Source: Tetrapyrgos nigripes | Lineage: Eukaryota; Basidiomycota; Agaricomycetes; Agaricales; Campanellaceae | Direction: 5' to 3' | Length of the DNA: 64,000 bases | NCBI GenBank assembly: GCA_013368315.1 | Contig: JAACJM010000025.1 | Span: 620,001 to 684,000 of the forward strand | Shown here: positions 12,193 to 22,414 of the stretch, piece after piece | Layout: each line of letters opens with the position of its first letter | Position numbering within the stretch: position 1 is the first letter of the stretch | Notes under the pieces: generated by a model | What the model saw: the letters and a program-made list of their open reading frames with translations, nothing else | Databases searched by the model: none | What the model was told of the DNA's origin: nothing | Position numbers and translations under genes: made by a program

Positions 12193-14481
12193 CTATTCGT
12201 CGTTCCCAACATCCCGCTCCATCATCGCCTGCATTTGACTCTGAGGCAACGTCAGTGCATCTCGAGTATACTTACCCGGGTCTGAAAACCCCAAGTCCCT
12301 GAATATTGCCCCAATTTCTGCCAACTTCATTATCTCTTTCATGCGTTGTTCTCCAGTCTCATGCCAAATTGGCCTCCCATCAAGTGCTGCTTTTACGTCC
12401 ACAATATGCGAACCAAATTCAAGCCCCTCATTTTCTTTAATCTCAACCTCAACCCTGAAAAACATATTCTGCCACTGCCTCTTCATTGAACTCCCTTGTT
12501 TCCTCTGCGCTCGTTCTCCTGAATCACGGTACGATGTCCAAATGGTTTCCATGGTATCCCTAGACTCAAGGCACCATACAAGGTCCACCCACACCACGAA
12601 ATTGCGCATCCCAAGCACAACAGCGAATAGCTGGATTCCTTCGTGATCTTTGAACATAAGCAGACCCCATCCATCCTTGTCACTGATCGAAAGATGTTTC
12701 CTGCGGAAACCACGGGGATGAGAGTCTCTCCAAACGTCGTTCGGAAAGGTCTCGATAACAGCAGATGGTCGAGTTTCTGTTGCAACTGCGAAACCATACG
12801 AAGATGGGGGTGGTAGCCTACGAATATCCACAATCTTCTCGACAATATCAACTTCCACTTCGTATACGCTCCTACCCTCAACCTGAGCATTCCGAATGTC
12901 AACTGTGACCGATTTCTGATGCTGCAGAGATCCCGTAACGCTGTCGGTGACGCCAACTGCTCCCCGTCGTCCGTTGGATAAATACGACTCGAGGATTTCC
13001 TTGGTACTCTGCCCATCAAATTGGGTCACGACATCTGTCCAGACATGATGACCGCGCACTCCGAAAACTACTCCAAATACCTCCAGCGTTTGACGATGTT
13101 GCCATTTGATAATCGCCCATTCCTCGGTTTGATAGAACGCGGGGAACATTGGACAGCCAAGAAGTTTAGGATCAAGTTCAGCCGGAAAATGATCCTCTAC
13201 TGTCATTGGTGTTTTATTCAGTGAGTACGAGCGTTTCTCTTGAATGGCGAAACCTGAGTGGAACAGGGAGGGGAGGATCTTGATGAGGAAAGGGTACTTC
13301 TTCTCCTCCTTGGCTATCTCCAGCACAGCGGAAAACCCAGTTGGTTCTGTCACATACACGTCTTCCAATGTAAATGCCTCTAGCGAATCGTTGGTAATGG
13401 TCAGATCCCCATTCATAGCCCTAACGAACTGCTGATCCTTCTCCCTCTGCAAATATACCCCAACAGACTTTTTCTGACCTCCCCGCTCGAGTTGGCAATC
13501 CAACAGTGCCAAAAATTGGTTCTGTTTGTCGAGACCAGCAGGCTTCAAAGGCAGTCGTATGCGCAAACCACGGTTTGTCATAGCAAAGGGAAGCGCATTC
13601 GGAGCATCGGGAAAGGGGTGGGAAGCCTGTATGTGACCAGAGTCGATAAACTCTGAAGGGGACCTCGCAAAAAGTCCTCTCTCTGGATCAACCACGCCGT
13701 CATGGTACGAGCAAGTCCAGGCAAAGATGCTTTGATCATCAGAGAACAAGATGATCTCGCGCTGCAGGCGTAGAAAGGCGTTGGGTCCACCTTCGCCGTA
13801 CAACGTTGGCATGTTGACACCAAATACACCCATCAAGCAGTAAGCAAGGTCTTCTTCCCTGGTCGTAACCCTGCTCGCGGCCCATGACATCTTTGTCGCT
13901 GTGCTGAACGTCCTAAAATCGTTCTGGATGAGAGCCTGGTAGGGTATGCCAGTCACGGCGGTGACGACGTCCTGCAAGCTGCATTTAGTTCCCATATCCA
14001 CCCACTCCTCGTCAAGAAAGACGAGACCCGTAGGCGCCAACAACTCCTGAAGTGTCCAACCCCGTGTGAACCATCTGCTTCTTCTGAGAGACTTCTCTTG
14101 GTCACTCCTAGGATCCACAGTGCGTTTGACGTCAAGGAGATAAACGTAACACACTTGAGATCCATGATAATATTTGTACATGGAGTTGATAGCCTCTGAG
14201 AGTTCGGCACTGCTCTCCTTGTTGATGCAACAGGTGTCGACCCAGACGTACTCGAAAGAATGCGACTGGGCGAGTTGGCAGGCATTCCAAATCTTCCTGT
14301 ATCCCTTCGTGTTTTCCAACTGCTTTTTGCGTTTGCGTGGAGTGGAGTTGCTTTGAAGGGCCTCGAAGTCTTGGAAAGACATCTCCTGGTCTCCCCATAC
14401 GTGTGATAGGATAGCGTATAGAGGGATTTTGGACCCATAGAATTGCTCCAATCTGAAGGTGGTTGTGTTTATAAGACGCAT
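12193..14481 (-). CDS. HET-domain protein, 762 aa
   Basis: A single uninterrupted frame. The heterokaryon-incompatibility (HET) domain fills roughly residues 15-155, with the family blocks YAILSHVWGD, VWVDTCCINKESSAELSEA and SRWFTRGWTLQELLAP in order. The first methionine (MRLINTTTFRLEQF) is the usual start for basidiomycete members. The rest is a long C-terminal region often seen behind HET domains in agarics (DUF8212-like in its first part); no NACHT, WD or TPR repeats are visible. HET proteins act in non-self recognition and regulated cell death in ascomycetes; in basidiomycetes the role is largely inferred. A broken second copy lies at 1427-2219 plus 5000-5218. The gene lacks introns, unlike its neighbours. 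Confidence 0.92.
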   Translation of the reverse strand: MRLINTTTFRLEQFYGSKIPLYAILSHVWGDQEMSFQDFEALQSNSTPRKRKKQLENTKGYRKIWNACQLAQSHSFEYVWVDTCCINKESSAELSEAINSMYKYYHGSQVCYVYLLDVKRTVDPRSDQEKSLRRSRWFTRGWTLQELLAPTGLVFLDEEWVDMGTKCSLQDVVTAVTGIPYQALIQNDFRTFSTATKMSWAASRVTTREEDLAYCLMGVFGVNMPTLYGEGGPNAFLRLQREIILFSDDQSIFAWTCSYHDGVVDPERGLFARSPSEFIDSGHIQASHPFPDAPNALPFAMTNRGLRIRLPLKPAGLDKQNQFLALLDCQLERGGQKKSVGVYLQREKDQQFVRAMNGDLTITNDSLEAFTLEDVYVTEPTGFSAVLEIAKEEKKYPFLIKILPSLFHSGFAIQEKRSYSLNKTPMTVEDHFPAELDPKLLGCPMFPAFYQTEEWAIIKWQHRQTLEVFGVVFGVRGHHVWTDVVTQFDGQSTKEILESYLSNGRRGAVGVTDSVTGSLQHQKSVTVDIRNAQVEGRSVYEVEVDIVEKIVDIRRLPPPSSYGFAVATETRPSAVIETFPNDVWRDSHPRGFRRKHLSISDKDGWGLLMFKDHEGIQLFAVVLGMRNFVVWVDLVWCLESRDTMETIWTSYRDSGERAQRKQGSSMKRQWQNMFFRVEVEIKENEGLEFGSHIVDVKAALDGRPIWHETGEQRMKEIMKLAEIGAIFRDLGFSDPGKYTRDALTLPQSQMQAMMERDVGNDE

Positions 14482-15068
14482 CCCGGTCGTTTACCTGTAA
14501 CGGAGGGTTGAGCTTGAGATGATACAACATAAAACAGAAGTCGTACCCTCCAATCGTTGTTCAACAAGCAATGGAAGACTTGGAGGAATGCGTGCTGGTG
14601 ATCTTCAGGGTACAAGATATATAGCATGCCTGGTTATGTATAGCTCCTTCAGTCACATTAAATGACCGTGGCGTTAATGTGCTGCTTTTCGAATCCTTGC
14701 ACTGGCAGGTATTCGACAGCTTGCGGTAATTAAGAGCCGTCATGGACACAAGTAGCAATGGGACTAACACATCCAGTACATCATAAGAACATGGCGGCAC
14801 CACAAGAGTCATCAAATAAAGTTCGCCGTGGTCATTCATACGGGGATGGCTAAGTATGGGACCTTCACGTCAAGAAACTTTCATAACCGGTATGATCAAC
14901 GCTCCATGTAGCACAGTTCGTTCTAGATACAACCAGAAAGCTAGAGTCCTGTGGTGCCCCATTAGCCAGCAAATTAAACACAGACTTGTGATCAGAGAAC
15001 GAACAACACACAGAACTAGTAGTAACAAAGATTGGAGGAGCCGTGGCAGCACTGGTTCACAATGAAGC
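14482..15068. other. Intergenic stretch between two minus-strand genes
   Basis: It should hold the HET promoter and the 3' end of the 423-aa gene. Open frames here on the minus strand are short and lack any family signature. Confidence 0.4.
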
Positions 15069-16417
15069 TCATAACCTTCGCTCAGCGTCACCGGTACCCT
15101 GAATATCATACCGAGGGCTTGGAAGTTTGAAAAAGTTCTTGAATTTGGTGATGGCTGTCTCCCACGGCGTAGAAGTAGACGCAATTTCACGAGGCGTTGA
15201 TGGTGACGGTGCGCTATACGGAGGAGGGCTTCGCTGAGCCTCATCAACAGGCATTGGATGGTGGTGGTGAGCTTCATGGACATGCACTGGAGCGTTCCGT
15301 CGAGTTTCATCAGTAGGCACTGAAGTGTTTCCATGAGCCTCATCCATAGGGACACGATCGGGATTAAAAGGGATAGCCGGAACGATATATGTTTGACCGA
15401 GTCGTTTCCTGCCGAAGAAAAAAAAACGAAAACTGCTGCGTCAGAGACTGCCAACAAAAGAGAGGAAGAAGTAAATGATACGCACAATCTTTCCTGCTTA
15501 ATTAACATCCTCTCCCTACACTCCTCCTCTCTATTCGGGGGCAGATTATGTCTAAAAATTCTCCTTAAAAAGGGCCTATTCTCCTCCTTCATTTCTTCCA
15601 GCAGTTTCTCACATGCCGGAATAATCTTGAGCGGTTTAACCTGAGGAGTCATATCCATATTCGGTCCAGCACGACGAGGCGCTCGACCATCATCATCGTC
15701 TGGCTCTGGAAAGGTAGTGCAACCCTCGTCGGCGATGGTGTACAGGATGAGGTGTGCTAGAAGCAATTTCAAATGCTCCAGCAACTCTTTGTTGATAGAA
15801 TCCCCGAGTGGCGGCTCGTGTATCGTGTCGATAACGATATCGCAGAAAGCGGCGGGAGTAGGGTATCGGAAGGCATCGTAGGAAGGCGAAGATGAAGCTT
15901 GAGCTTCCGTGTGATCACCGTCATTGTCCAAGAAAAGGGGATTTGCACAAGTGCGAGAAGGATCATCGACATTGAAATGAAAGGTAGAAGCCGCGTGAAT
16001 GATGATACGAGTAGGGATGAAGTAGTTTGGAGTGGATCTCGAATTGGAGTTGGAGTTGACTAGGAGAACTGAGGGTGTAAATCCGGCCCCATTGCCATCA
16101 TCATCACCACCACCACCACCACCACCTGGGCCATTGGCAAGATCTTTCCACCTAGAGTCCAATTCTATCGTACCAACAAGATAGTCCGGGCACCCTGCAC
16201 AAATCGCGTCAACTGCAGCATCGACCTGGTTGGACGGGACAATGAGTTGCTGGTCAAAAAGCAGCGTGGGCACACGATGAACAAAGTTGAGTGCATCTTC
16301 TGCCCAGATGATGCAAGGGATGTTTGCACGGATAAGTGGAAGGGCAGACCGAAGACGGTCGCGTTGTTGTTGTGGGGAGCTGAGACTTTCTTTGAGGAGG
16401 CGTAGTTGAGGATACAT
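15069..16417 (-). CDS. Unknown protein, 423 aa, with an 11-residue repeat tract
   Basis: Reading straight through gives a 515-aa frame, but its tail is hydrophobic nonsense. Removing a 77-bp intron (15409-15485; donor GTGCGT, acceptor CGGCAG) switches to a frame that runs KRLGQTYIVPAIPFNPDRVP and stops at 15069, giving 423 aa. The N-terminal half has IPCIIWAEDALNFVHRVPT and LLFDQQLIVP, a pattern I associate with an agaric-wide uncharacterised family, possibly nucleotidyltransferase-like; that link is weak. Around residue 100 is a GPGGGGGGGDDDGNG linker. After the intron come four imperfect 11-residue repeats (DEAHGNTSVPT, DETRRNAPVHV, HEAHHHHPMPV, DEAQRSPPPYS), and a Ser/Pro-rich tail. Promoter and further 5' exons cannot be excluded. 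Confidence 0.7.
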
Positions 16418-17315
16418 GGCTATGGATTGGGATGGTGTAGTCTGCTTTGGAAGCTTTGGTGCATCTGACAGTGCAGTGAAATAGAGAGTATTCGCCAGAC
16501 ACGAGGTAGATAATTGGAAGCTTCAAACAGCTCCATCCGCAATTTGCAAGAGCACTGAGCAGCTCAGAGACCTTATTCGTTACGGCAGAAGCTGCGAGCA
16601 TAGTTCATGATTGTCTTCTTCGGAAATGTGAATCAGCAAGACGTACAGCAGTCAAATGAAAAGGATGCCCACCGGAGCACGATCACGTCCGATTTGCATA
16701 CCATGAGAGATTTAGGTGAAAGGTGAACTCCAACCCAACTGCGTTTCCCAACGAAATGCACGGCGACCATCCGATCATGCGCAGACTTGAGCACTTGACC
16801 ACGCGAAAAACTCCTTGGTGATTCGATCGCAAGGCATTCTTCATTCCGACTCATTCATCTAATGTGCCCACGATGATAATTCGATGATTTGGTAGAGTCA
16901 ATGTAGAGCAGAGCTAGTAACTTCATACGACTTTGACCAAGGACGGGCTGGTTCGAAAGAAGAAAAAAGTGGTGGCTGCAAATAAACGAAGGTACTGAGC
17001 TAGGAAGAGGAGGAGGAAGAGGAGTAAACCTGGCATGCCCCCATCTGGAGCTGCCAGAGCTAGTCTGCCTAGAGAAGACTAGGTGGCTGTGCACTTGGTC
17101 CTGCGCCGGCAGATTGCTCTAAGTTTTCACTGTTCAGGTGTTCTTACGCGCCTTGATTTCTCGTCATTCAAATTCTTTCCAGGCGTACACAGTCTGAACA
17201 TGGGCAGACTCTGAGACATCTTCCTCCTCCAGCTCCTCCTCCAGTATCAAATATTAAACCTTGGTACTTGCAACTTTAAATTTGCGATTTCAAGCTTCCA
17301 TCCCGAACCTAATAC
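16418..17315. other. Intergenic stretch, possible short minus-strand exon
   Basis: Nothing firm. A minus-strand frame at 16633-16854 begins MSRNEECLAIESPRSFSRGQ and could be a 5' exon of the 423-aa gene or chance. A pyrimidine-rich run at 17000-17030 is low complexity. Confidence 0.3.
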
Positions 17316-18711
17316 CTAATAATCATAGAACCCCTTCCCACTCTTCTTTCCATACCACCCAGCATCCACCATCCTCTCTAGAAGAATACTTGGTCTATAC
17401 TTGGAATCACTTGTCCCCTCGTAAAGGGTTTTTTGGATGGCGAGACAGGTATCGAGGCCGATGCTGTATGGCAATCCAGAATAACAATAAGAAAGGAAGT
17501 TAGAATGAAGAACACGGGAAAGAAAGACGAATAGGGTACGCACAAGTCAGCTGTATTTCGGAAGAAGGACCGAGGAGGGTTAGTATTCGTCCAATGAAGA
17601 CGTTAAGAGAAGGAAGGAGGACAGACCAAGTTGTAAAGGACCCATTGGGTGGTTCATTCCCAACTTTAACGTGGTGTCGATGTCATCTCGAGTAGCAGTA
17701 CCCTGTGTAAACATTGCGGATTAGAATCACACCTTGAGTTCCGGGACATAACTGTACGGACCTTTTCTAGACACATTATGGCCTGTAATGAATGGAAAAT
17801 CAGCGATGAAGAGAGTGACGAGACGCAGATACACACTTCATTAATGAAAGGCATCAGTAACGCGTTGGATACAAATCCGGGAACATCATTTGAAGTGGTC
17901 ACTTCTACATTCGGAACGCGTCAGTGAACTCTACGAGAAAGAAAATGATGGCAGTACCCTTTCCACAAGCTACAGCGAAAGAACGCGCTCTGTCCAAGAC
18001 CTCTGGGGTTGTTTGGAGGGCCGAAATCAACTCGACCAGTTTCTGAATTGAAGAAATGAGTCGCTACTCTAGAAAGACTACCGGTAGTGTCTGACCATCA
18101 CTGGAACGGGATTGAAGAAATGGAGGCCTACACGATAGCAATGAACTCAAGAGCATCAACGGCCGCATTACAAGGCGACTCACCAACCACTCTCCCGGCA
18201 CTCTTCTTGCCCTCTTCGCTAGCCGCACTTGCACCTTGCGGAATGACGGAAGCTGCAATCTTGGTGATGCTAATAGAACTGGTGTTTGAAGCCAATATCG
18301 CGTCTGGACTGAGTTCAGCAGCGAGAGTAGAGAAGATTTTTTGCTTCAATGCAAGATTCTCTGAGACGGCCTATGAATATGAGTGAGTGTCATTCGTGCA
18401 TAAGGTCCGCGTTATCCACGTACCTCGATGACCATACCAGCATCTCTGAATCCCTTGAGTCCCAGACTAGGATCGACGGGAGTGATTCTATCCCTTGCTT
18501 CCTTTGCTTCCTCGCTCTTTATCCTTCCTTTTGAGATGTCCTTCTCGAGCAACTTTTCCGCAAACGCGAGGCCCTTCTTGACTTGATCCTGCGACTGGTC
18601 ATAGAGGAGAACAGGGACTTTGGCTCTTAATGCAGACACCAGGGCAATGCCGGTGCCCATCTGGCCTGCACCCAAGACCCCTACAGTGCGAATCCCATGA
18701 GCAATCGACAT
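17316..18711 (-). CDS. 3-hydroxyacyl-CoA dehydrogenase, 303 aa, nine exons
   Basis: It oxidises (S)-3-hydroxyacyl-CoA to 3-ketoacyl-CoA with NAD+, the third step of beta-oxidation. Exons on the minus strand are 18424-18711, 18184-18370, 18096-18127, 17958-18042, 17837-17904, 17762-17782, 17627-17702, 17544-17550 and 17316-17463. They sum to 912 bases, exactly 304 codons. The NAD fold starts [13 protein letters not shown] near residue 11; the catalytic His is in [18 protein letters not shown] and the C-terminal [14 protein letters not shown] and [14 protein letters not shown] blocks follow. The length fits the short single-function family (like short-chain HADH or 3-hydroxybutyryl-CoA dehydrogenase). 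The eighth exon is only 7 bases (AAGTCAG on the plus strand). The end GKGFYDY has no SKL-type peroxisomal signal and no clear mitochondrial presequence is seen, so location is open. It is divergent from the carrier gene. Confidence 0.9.
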
Positions 18712-18959
18712 CTTCAGAGTTGAGTGTAAAAAAAGAATAGCAATGCATGTGAATCGGTATCCGGACGCGGAAGAACGCGTCCCTGACGTCAGATCCTCCC
18801 TTTCGCATATACCCCTCTGCCTGCTTTCACTCCTACTTCAGGGACTTCTAGTACTACACTGTTGTCCGTAACCCTGCCTCTGCCCTACTCGCAATTTTTA
18901 CGGCCGTTTGCTTACCTTAAACCTCGTTGACGCCATCTTAGTTCTACTCCCTGACGTCG
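18712..18959. promoter_or_regulatory. Shared 248-bp divergent promoter
   Basis: The only space between the starts of the dehydrogenase (leftward) and the carrier (rightward). It contains CCGGACGCGGAAG and GACGTCA-like words (TGACGTCAG at about 18783, CTGACGTCG at 18951). A common promoter would let both fatty-acid-related genes respond together; this is inference. Confidence 0.5.
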
Positions 18960-20289
18960 ATGACGAGCACTTTGCCACCCCTTGTGCAAGCTGTCGCTGG
19001 AGCAATAGGCTCTGCGACAGGAAATACTCTCACTTATCCTTTAGATCTTGCTACAACTCGTCTTCAATTGCAGCATCCTCCGTCGACTTCAGCGTTGAGA
19101 AAGGGCAACAAAACTCGAGGACCTGCTGGAATCTTGGGAGGCTTCCATGTGTTACATTCCATCGCGCAGGAATACGGAATCACTGCTTTATACGATGGAT
19201 TGCCGACTGATACTGGTGCTACTCTCCTATCAAAGTCAGTTACGAGTTATTTTCCCAACTTCTTTCTACTGACATTTAAAAAGTTTCTTATATTTTTACT
19301 TCTACTCCTCGCTACGAGACTTCTTTCTACATGCAAGGCAAAGACGCCTACAATCAAAAACGCTACCTCAGCTCACCATGATCCAGGAGCTGTTTCTCGG
19401 ATTCCTTGCTGGCGTTTCTTCGAGAGCGATATCAATGCCCCTGAATATTATCACCCTTCGGCTCCAGACAGAGCGTACCCAGAAAGATGCTAGTGATTCC
19501 GAAGACGAGGAGGTCGAAAGCACGGAAGAGACTGGTGTTGTCCATGTCGTCAAACAGATATATAAGGAACAAGGTCTTGCTGGCTTTTGGAGTGGTATGT
19601 GGTGATCGGGCGCCTCTTCCAAGAAACGCTGCTCACCTCAAATTATTGCCAGGCTTCAGTACCACCCTTTTGCTCTCCCTCAACCCCTCGATAACACTCG
19701 CCTGCTTCCAAGTATTCCGAAGAATGCTCCTTTACACGCGACGGACCCGACTACAGAGAGCTAGCGGAAAGGCTTCCGTCCTAGACCCAACACCTGGTGA
19801 AGCATTTGTCGGTGGCGCCTTGTCCAACTCTATAGGTATCTTACCTCCCATGTCCTGTCACTTGTAAGACTGAAACGCGCCATTGTCTCCCTTTCTCAGC
19901 CGTAGCAATCCTCTACCCCCTAATCCTCGCAAAAACGCGTCTTCAAGCACGCAAGCGATCGCTGTCCGAGTTGCCTACTACCGCCAATTCCAAAACTCCT
20001 AGTGTCCCTTCACTCACCTCTGTCTTGATGGACGCGTATCTGGGACAGTACCCCGAGGGCCAAAGAGGAAAACGCGAAGGAGGGATGAAAGCTTTGTATC
20101 AGGGTTTAGAGACGCAGACGCTGAAGGGGTTTTTGAACCAAGGCGTGACGTTTTTGATTAAGGGACGGTGAGTGCAGACTTTCAAGTACGAACGAGTTGG
20201 GTTCGGTCTGACGCGTCTCTTTCTCTATCTGCAGGATTGAACAGAGGATTGTAGACGCATACCTGAGAAGACGGGCAGCCATGTCATAG
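18960..20289 (+). CDS. Mitochondrial-carrier-family transporter, peroxisomal ANT1/PMP34 type, 363 aa
   Basis: Exons 18960-19234, 19284-19594, 19653-19835, 19900-20167 and 20235-20289 add up to 364 codons. Three carrier repeats can be traced: LTYPLDLATTRLQLQ near residue 25, ISMPLNIITLRLQTE in the middle and ILYPLILAKTRLQAR near residue 260, each the P-x-[D/N/I]-x-x-x-x-[K/R] signature, together with SNFLYFYFYS after the first. This pattern and the loosened second and third motifs fit the peroxisomal adenine-nucleotide/CoA carriers (yeast Ant1, human PMP34), which supply ATP for acyl-CoA activation inside peroxisomes. The acidic insert DASDSEDEEVESTEE (in the second repeat's loop) is unusual. 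Its divergent neighbour is a beta-oxidation dehydrogenase, which supports the same pathway. Confidence 0.85.
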
Positions 20290-20789
20290 TTTTGTCCGAG
20301 GCCTTCGGTGAAGACTGTCAGTATCACTGCCAGAGACTCAATGAAAAGTTTCGTTCCATGCCAGCGCGAATTCTTGAAAATTTTATCCATTGATTATTCC
20401 GGGTAGAAGCTCATGCGTTGCCTCATTTACGCGTCATACAGATGGTCATACCTATAGTACTAAATTCTCCGCTTTTTCACAGAAGTTTCACAGCTACCGG
20501 TGTCAAGTTTAAAATCACCTTCTGGCTCACATCTTACAAAGTATTTTGGACTAAGCACCGAGCAGCCCGATGACCACGCATGGCTCTTCCTCCTCTGGAT
20601 CTATTCATAGCCTGGACTGGAGTGAAGCTCGTGTGAGGCTCGCTGCAAATAACCTGGAGTTAACAGCGAGTATATCTCACATACGTACAGACTGCTGCGC
20701 CGAGCCGTAATGGTTTTGCGATCCGAATAAGCCTTGTCCCATGTCCATTCAAATTTCAATGTTACGGAGAGTTATGCTCATGTCACTGT
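20290..20789. other. Intergenic stretch after the carrier gene
   Basis: Contains the carrier 3' end. No gene, repeat or RNA is recognised. Confidence 0.4.
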
Positions 20790-21165
20790 CATGTCAAAAA
20801 ATCTTGGTGAGGTTAAAATCTTGGTGAGGTTATCCCGTGCTTCGATGATGCTCCCCAAATAACGCTGATGGAAATTTTTCTTGGTCCGGTTTTTTTTGCA
20901 ACGAAACCAGTGAAGTCCCAGAGGCAAGCCTCGGGGGGATCTCGTCGCTTGAGGTTGTCTGTAGGTCGAGGACAACGCTTGTCATCCGAGGGACAGAATG
21001 AAAGCTGGCGTGGGCCCGCAAGCTGTTTCAAATTTGAAATCGACATACGAAAACCTCAATAGACCAGAATCGAAGTCCCGTTAAGCGAAAATGAAAGACG
21101 CTCCGAGGGGTATTTGGACTCCATAATTCATTTTTCATTATGTTACGCTGCAAACCAGACCAAAC
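20790..21165 (-). pseudogene. Truncated member of the unknown small-gene family (copy C), upstream of the hydrophobin
   Basis: The minus strand repeats the first 350 bases of copies A and B: CCCTCGGATGACAAGCGTTG, the frame SFCPSDDKRCPRPTDNL and the empty AGCGTAAC site near 21145. The C-terminal part of the family is absent. It sits head-to-head with the hydrophobin, and the two share the intervening promoter region, so in the ancestral arrangement a small gene and a hydrophobin were probably divergent neighbours. Confidence 0.6.
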
Positions 21166-21173
21166 CCTCTGAA

Positions 21174-21186
21174 AACATATAAAAAC
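21174..21186 (+). promoter_or_regulatory. TATA-like box of the hydrophobin gene
   Basis: ACATATAAAAACC lies about 120 bases before the start codon, followed by a pyrimidine-rich leader (CCTTCCATCCCTC). The same box is preserved in the orphan promoter copy at 10.7 kb. Confidence 0.65.
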
Positions 21187-21302
21187 CCTTCCATCCCTCA
21201 ACGTTTCTTCACTCGAACTTCACTCGCAGTTCAGTTTTACCCTCTCCAGCCTTCTGCTCAGAACTCTTCCTCTCCTTACACTCCTTACACTCACTCCTCA
21301 TC

Positions 21303-21830
21303 ATGCAATTCAAGTTCATCACCGTTGCTGCCCTCGCCACCCTTGCGGCTGCCACTCCTGTCCGTCGTGACCAGTGCAACACCGGCGATATCCAATGGTA
21401 AATTCGTCCTCGAGCTGTCTTTTGACGACGTTGTCGCTGATTTCCGCTGTTTCACCTTTTCCTCCCCGCCTTACCACTCTAGCTGCCAGTCCGTTCAGGA
21501 TTCTAAGAACTTGAACCAGACCGCCCTTGGCCTCTTGGGCTTGCTCGGTGTCGTCGTTGGCGATATCACTGCTCAGGTGAGTGAATCCTTGTTATCGTGT
21601 CTCTCTTCGTTGATTGAAGGTTGTGTCTGCAGGTCGGTCTCACTTGCTCTCCGGTCAGTGTTATCGGTGTCGCAGGAAACTCTTGCACTGCTCAGCCCGT
21701 TTGCTGCGAGAACAACAGCTTCAGTTAGTCTTTCTTATTATTCTTGGTTTAGTGTGGAACCCTGACGACTTGGCTCCTTGTAGACGGTGTTGTTGCTCTC
21801 GGCTGCACTCCCATCAACATCAACGCCTAA
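21303..21830 (+). CDS. Class I hydrophobin, 108 aa
   Basis: A secreted amphipathic protein that self-assembles at air-water interfaces and coats hyphae or fruiting bodies. Exons 21303-21397, 21483-21576, 21633-21723 and 21784-21830 give 109 codons. The start [20 protein letters not shown] is a signal peptide. The eight cysteines have spacing C-6-CC-34-C-12-C-5-CC-12-C, within the class I range. The long C3-C4 loop contains [12 protein letters not shown]. Intron number (three) is usual for basidiomycete hydrophobins. A strong TATA-type promoter precedes it, and parts of this promoter are duplicated at 10.7 kb and at the left edge of the window. Confidence 0.95.
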
Positions 21831-22414
21831 GTTGTAGGGCCAGTCGCATGCTGAGCCTTGACACTTGAAGCTATTTGTTTGGGGAGGAATGGTTGGAAAA
21901 TCGTACTCTTGCTAGTGTCGTTTACTACTGCATACTTAATTTGCTTGTCTGTCCTTTCTTAATTTTGAACAACGCGCGTTCGTTCCTTATGTTGACCTTG
22001 CTGAGTTTTAAGAGTTTGGTGTGCAAGTTTTTCTTCAGATTCCTATTTGAAGTTCGGCAGTACCATCGCTGTAGCAAACTGTGAACACGGTTGAACACAT
22101 TGTGTACCGTACTGGTATGAGCAGTCAGCTGGCATTGCCTGCCTTGTAAGGTCAATGAAAAGAAGCGCGTCACGTCACATCAATATTGCATCAATGCATC
22201 ATTACTCATCTGAGTGTTCTACCGCACCCAGACGGCAACAAGAACCTCATTTCTGTATACCAGCAAAGCTCCTCAGTTTGCATCAGTTCACACCAGATCC
22301 CATGATGTCTTGCTTCTCCTTGCACCTGGACAGGTAGCATGACAATGAAGAAAGGCAGCAACTGCATAAAATCCCTTCGAAGATGATGGACTCCATCTAG
22401 TGCACCGAACGAGA
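21831..22414. other. Hydrophobin 3' region and GH106-like promoter
   Basis: T-rich 3' region of the hydrophobin to about 22080, then the upstream region of the next gene. From about 22255 it matches the upstream region of the second GH106-like copy at about 35060-35210 (CCAGC.AAGCTCCTCAG, GGACAGGTA.CATGACAATG), so the duplication included the promoter. Confidence 0.5.

Noticed and set aside
14870..15068. 515-aa reading of the unknown protein
   Set aside because: The last part of that frame reads antisense-like hydrophobic sequence. An intron with good splice sites gives a protein-like shorter end, so the long reading was replaced by the 423-aa model.
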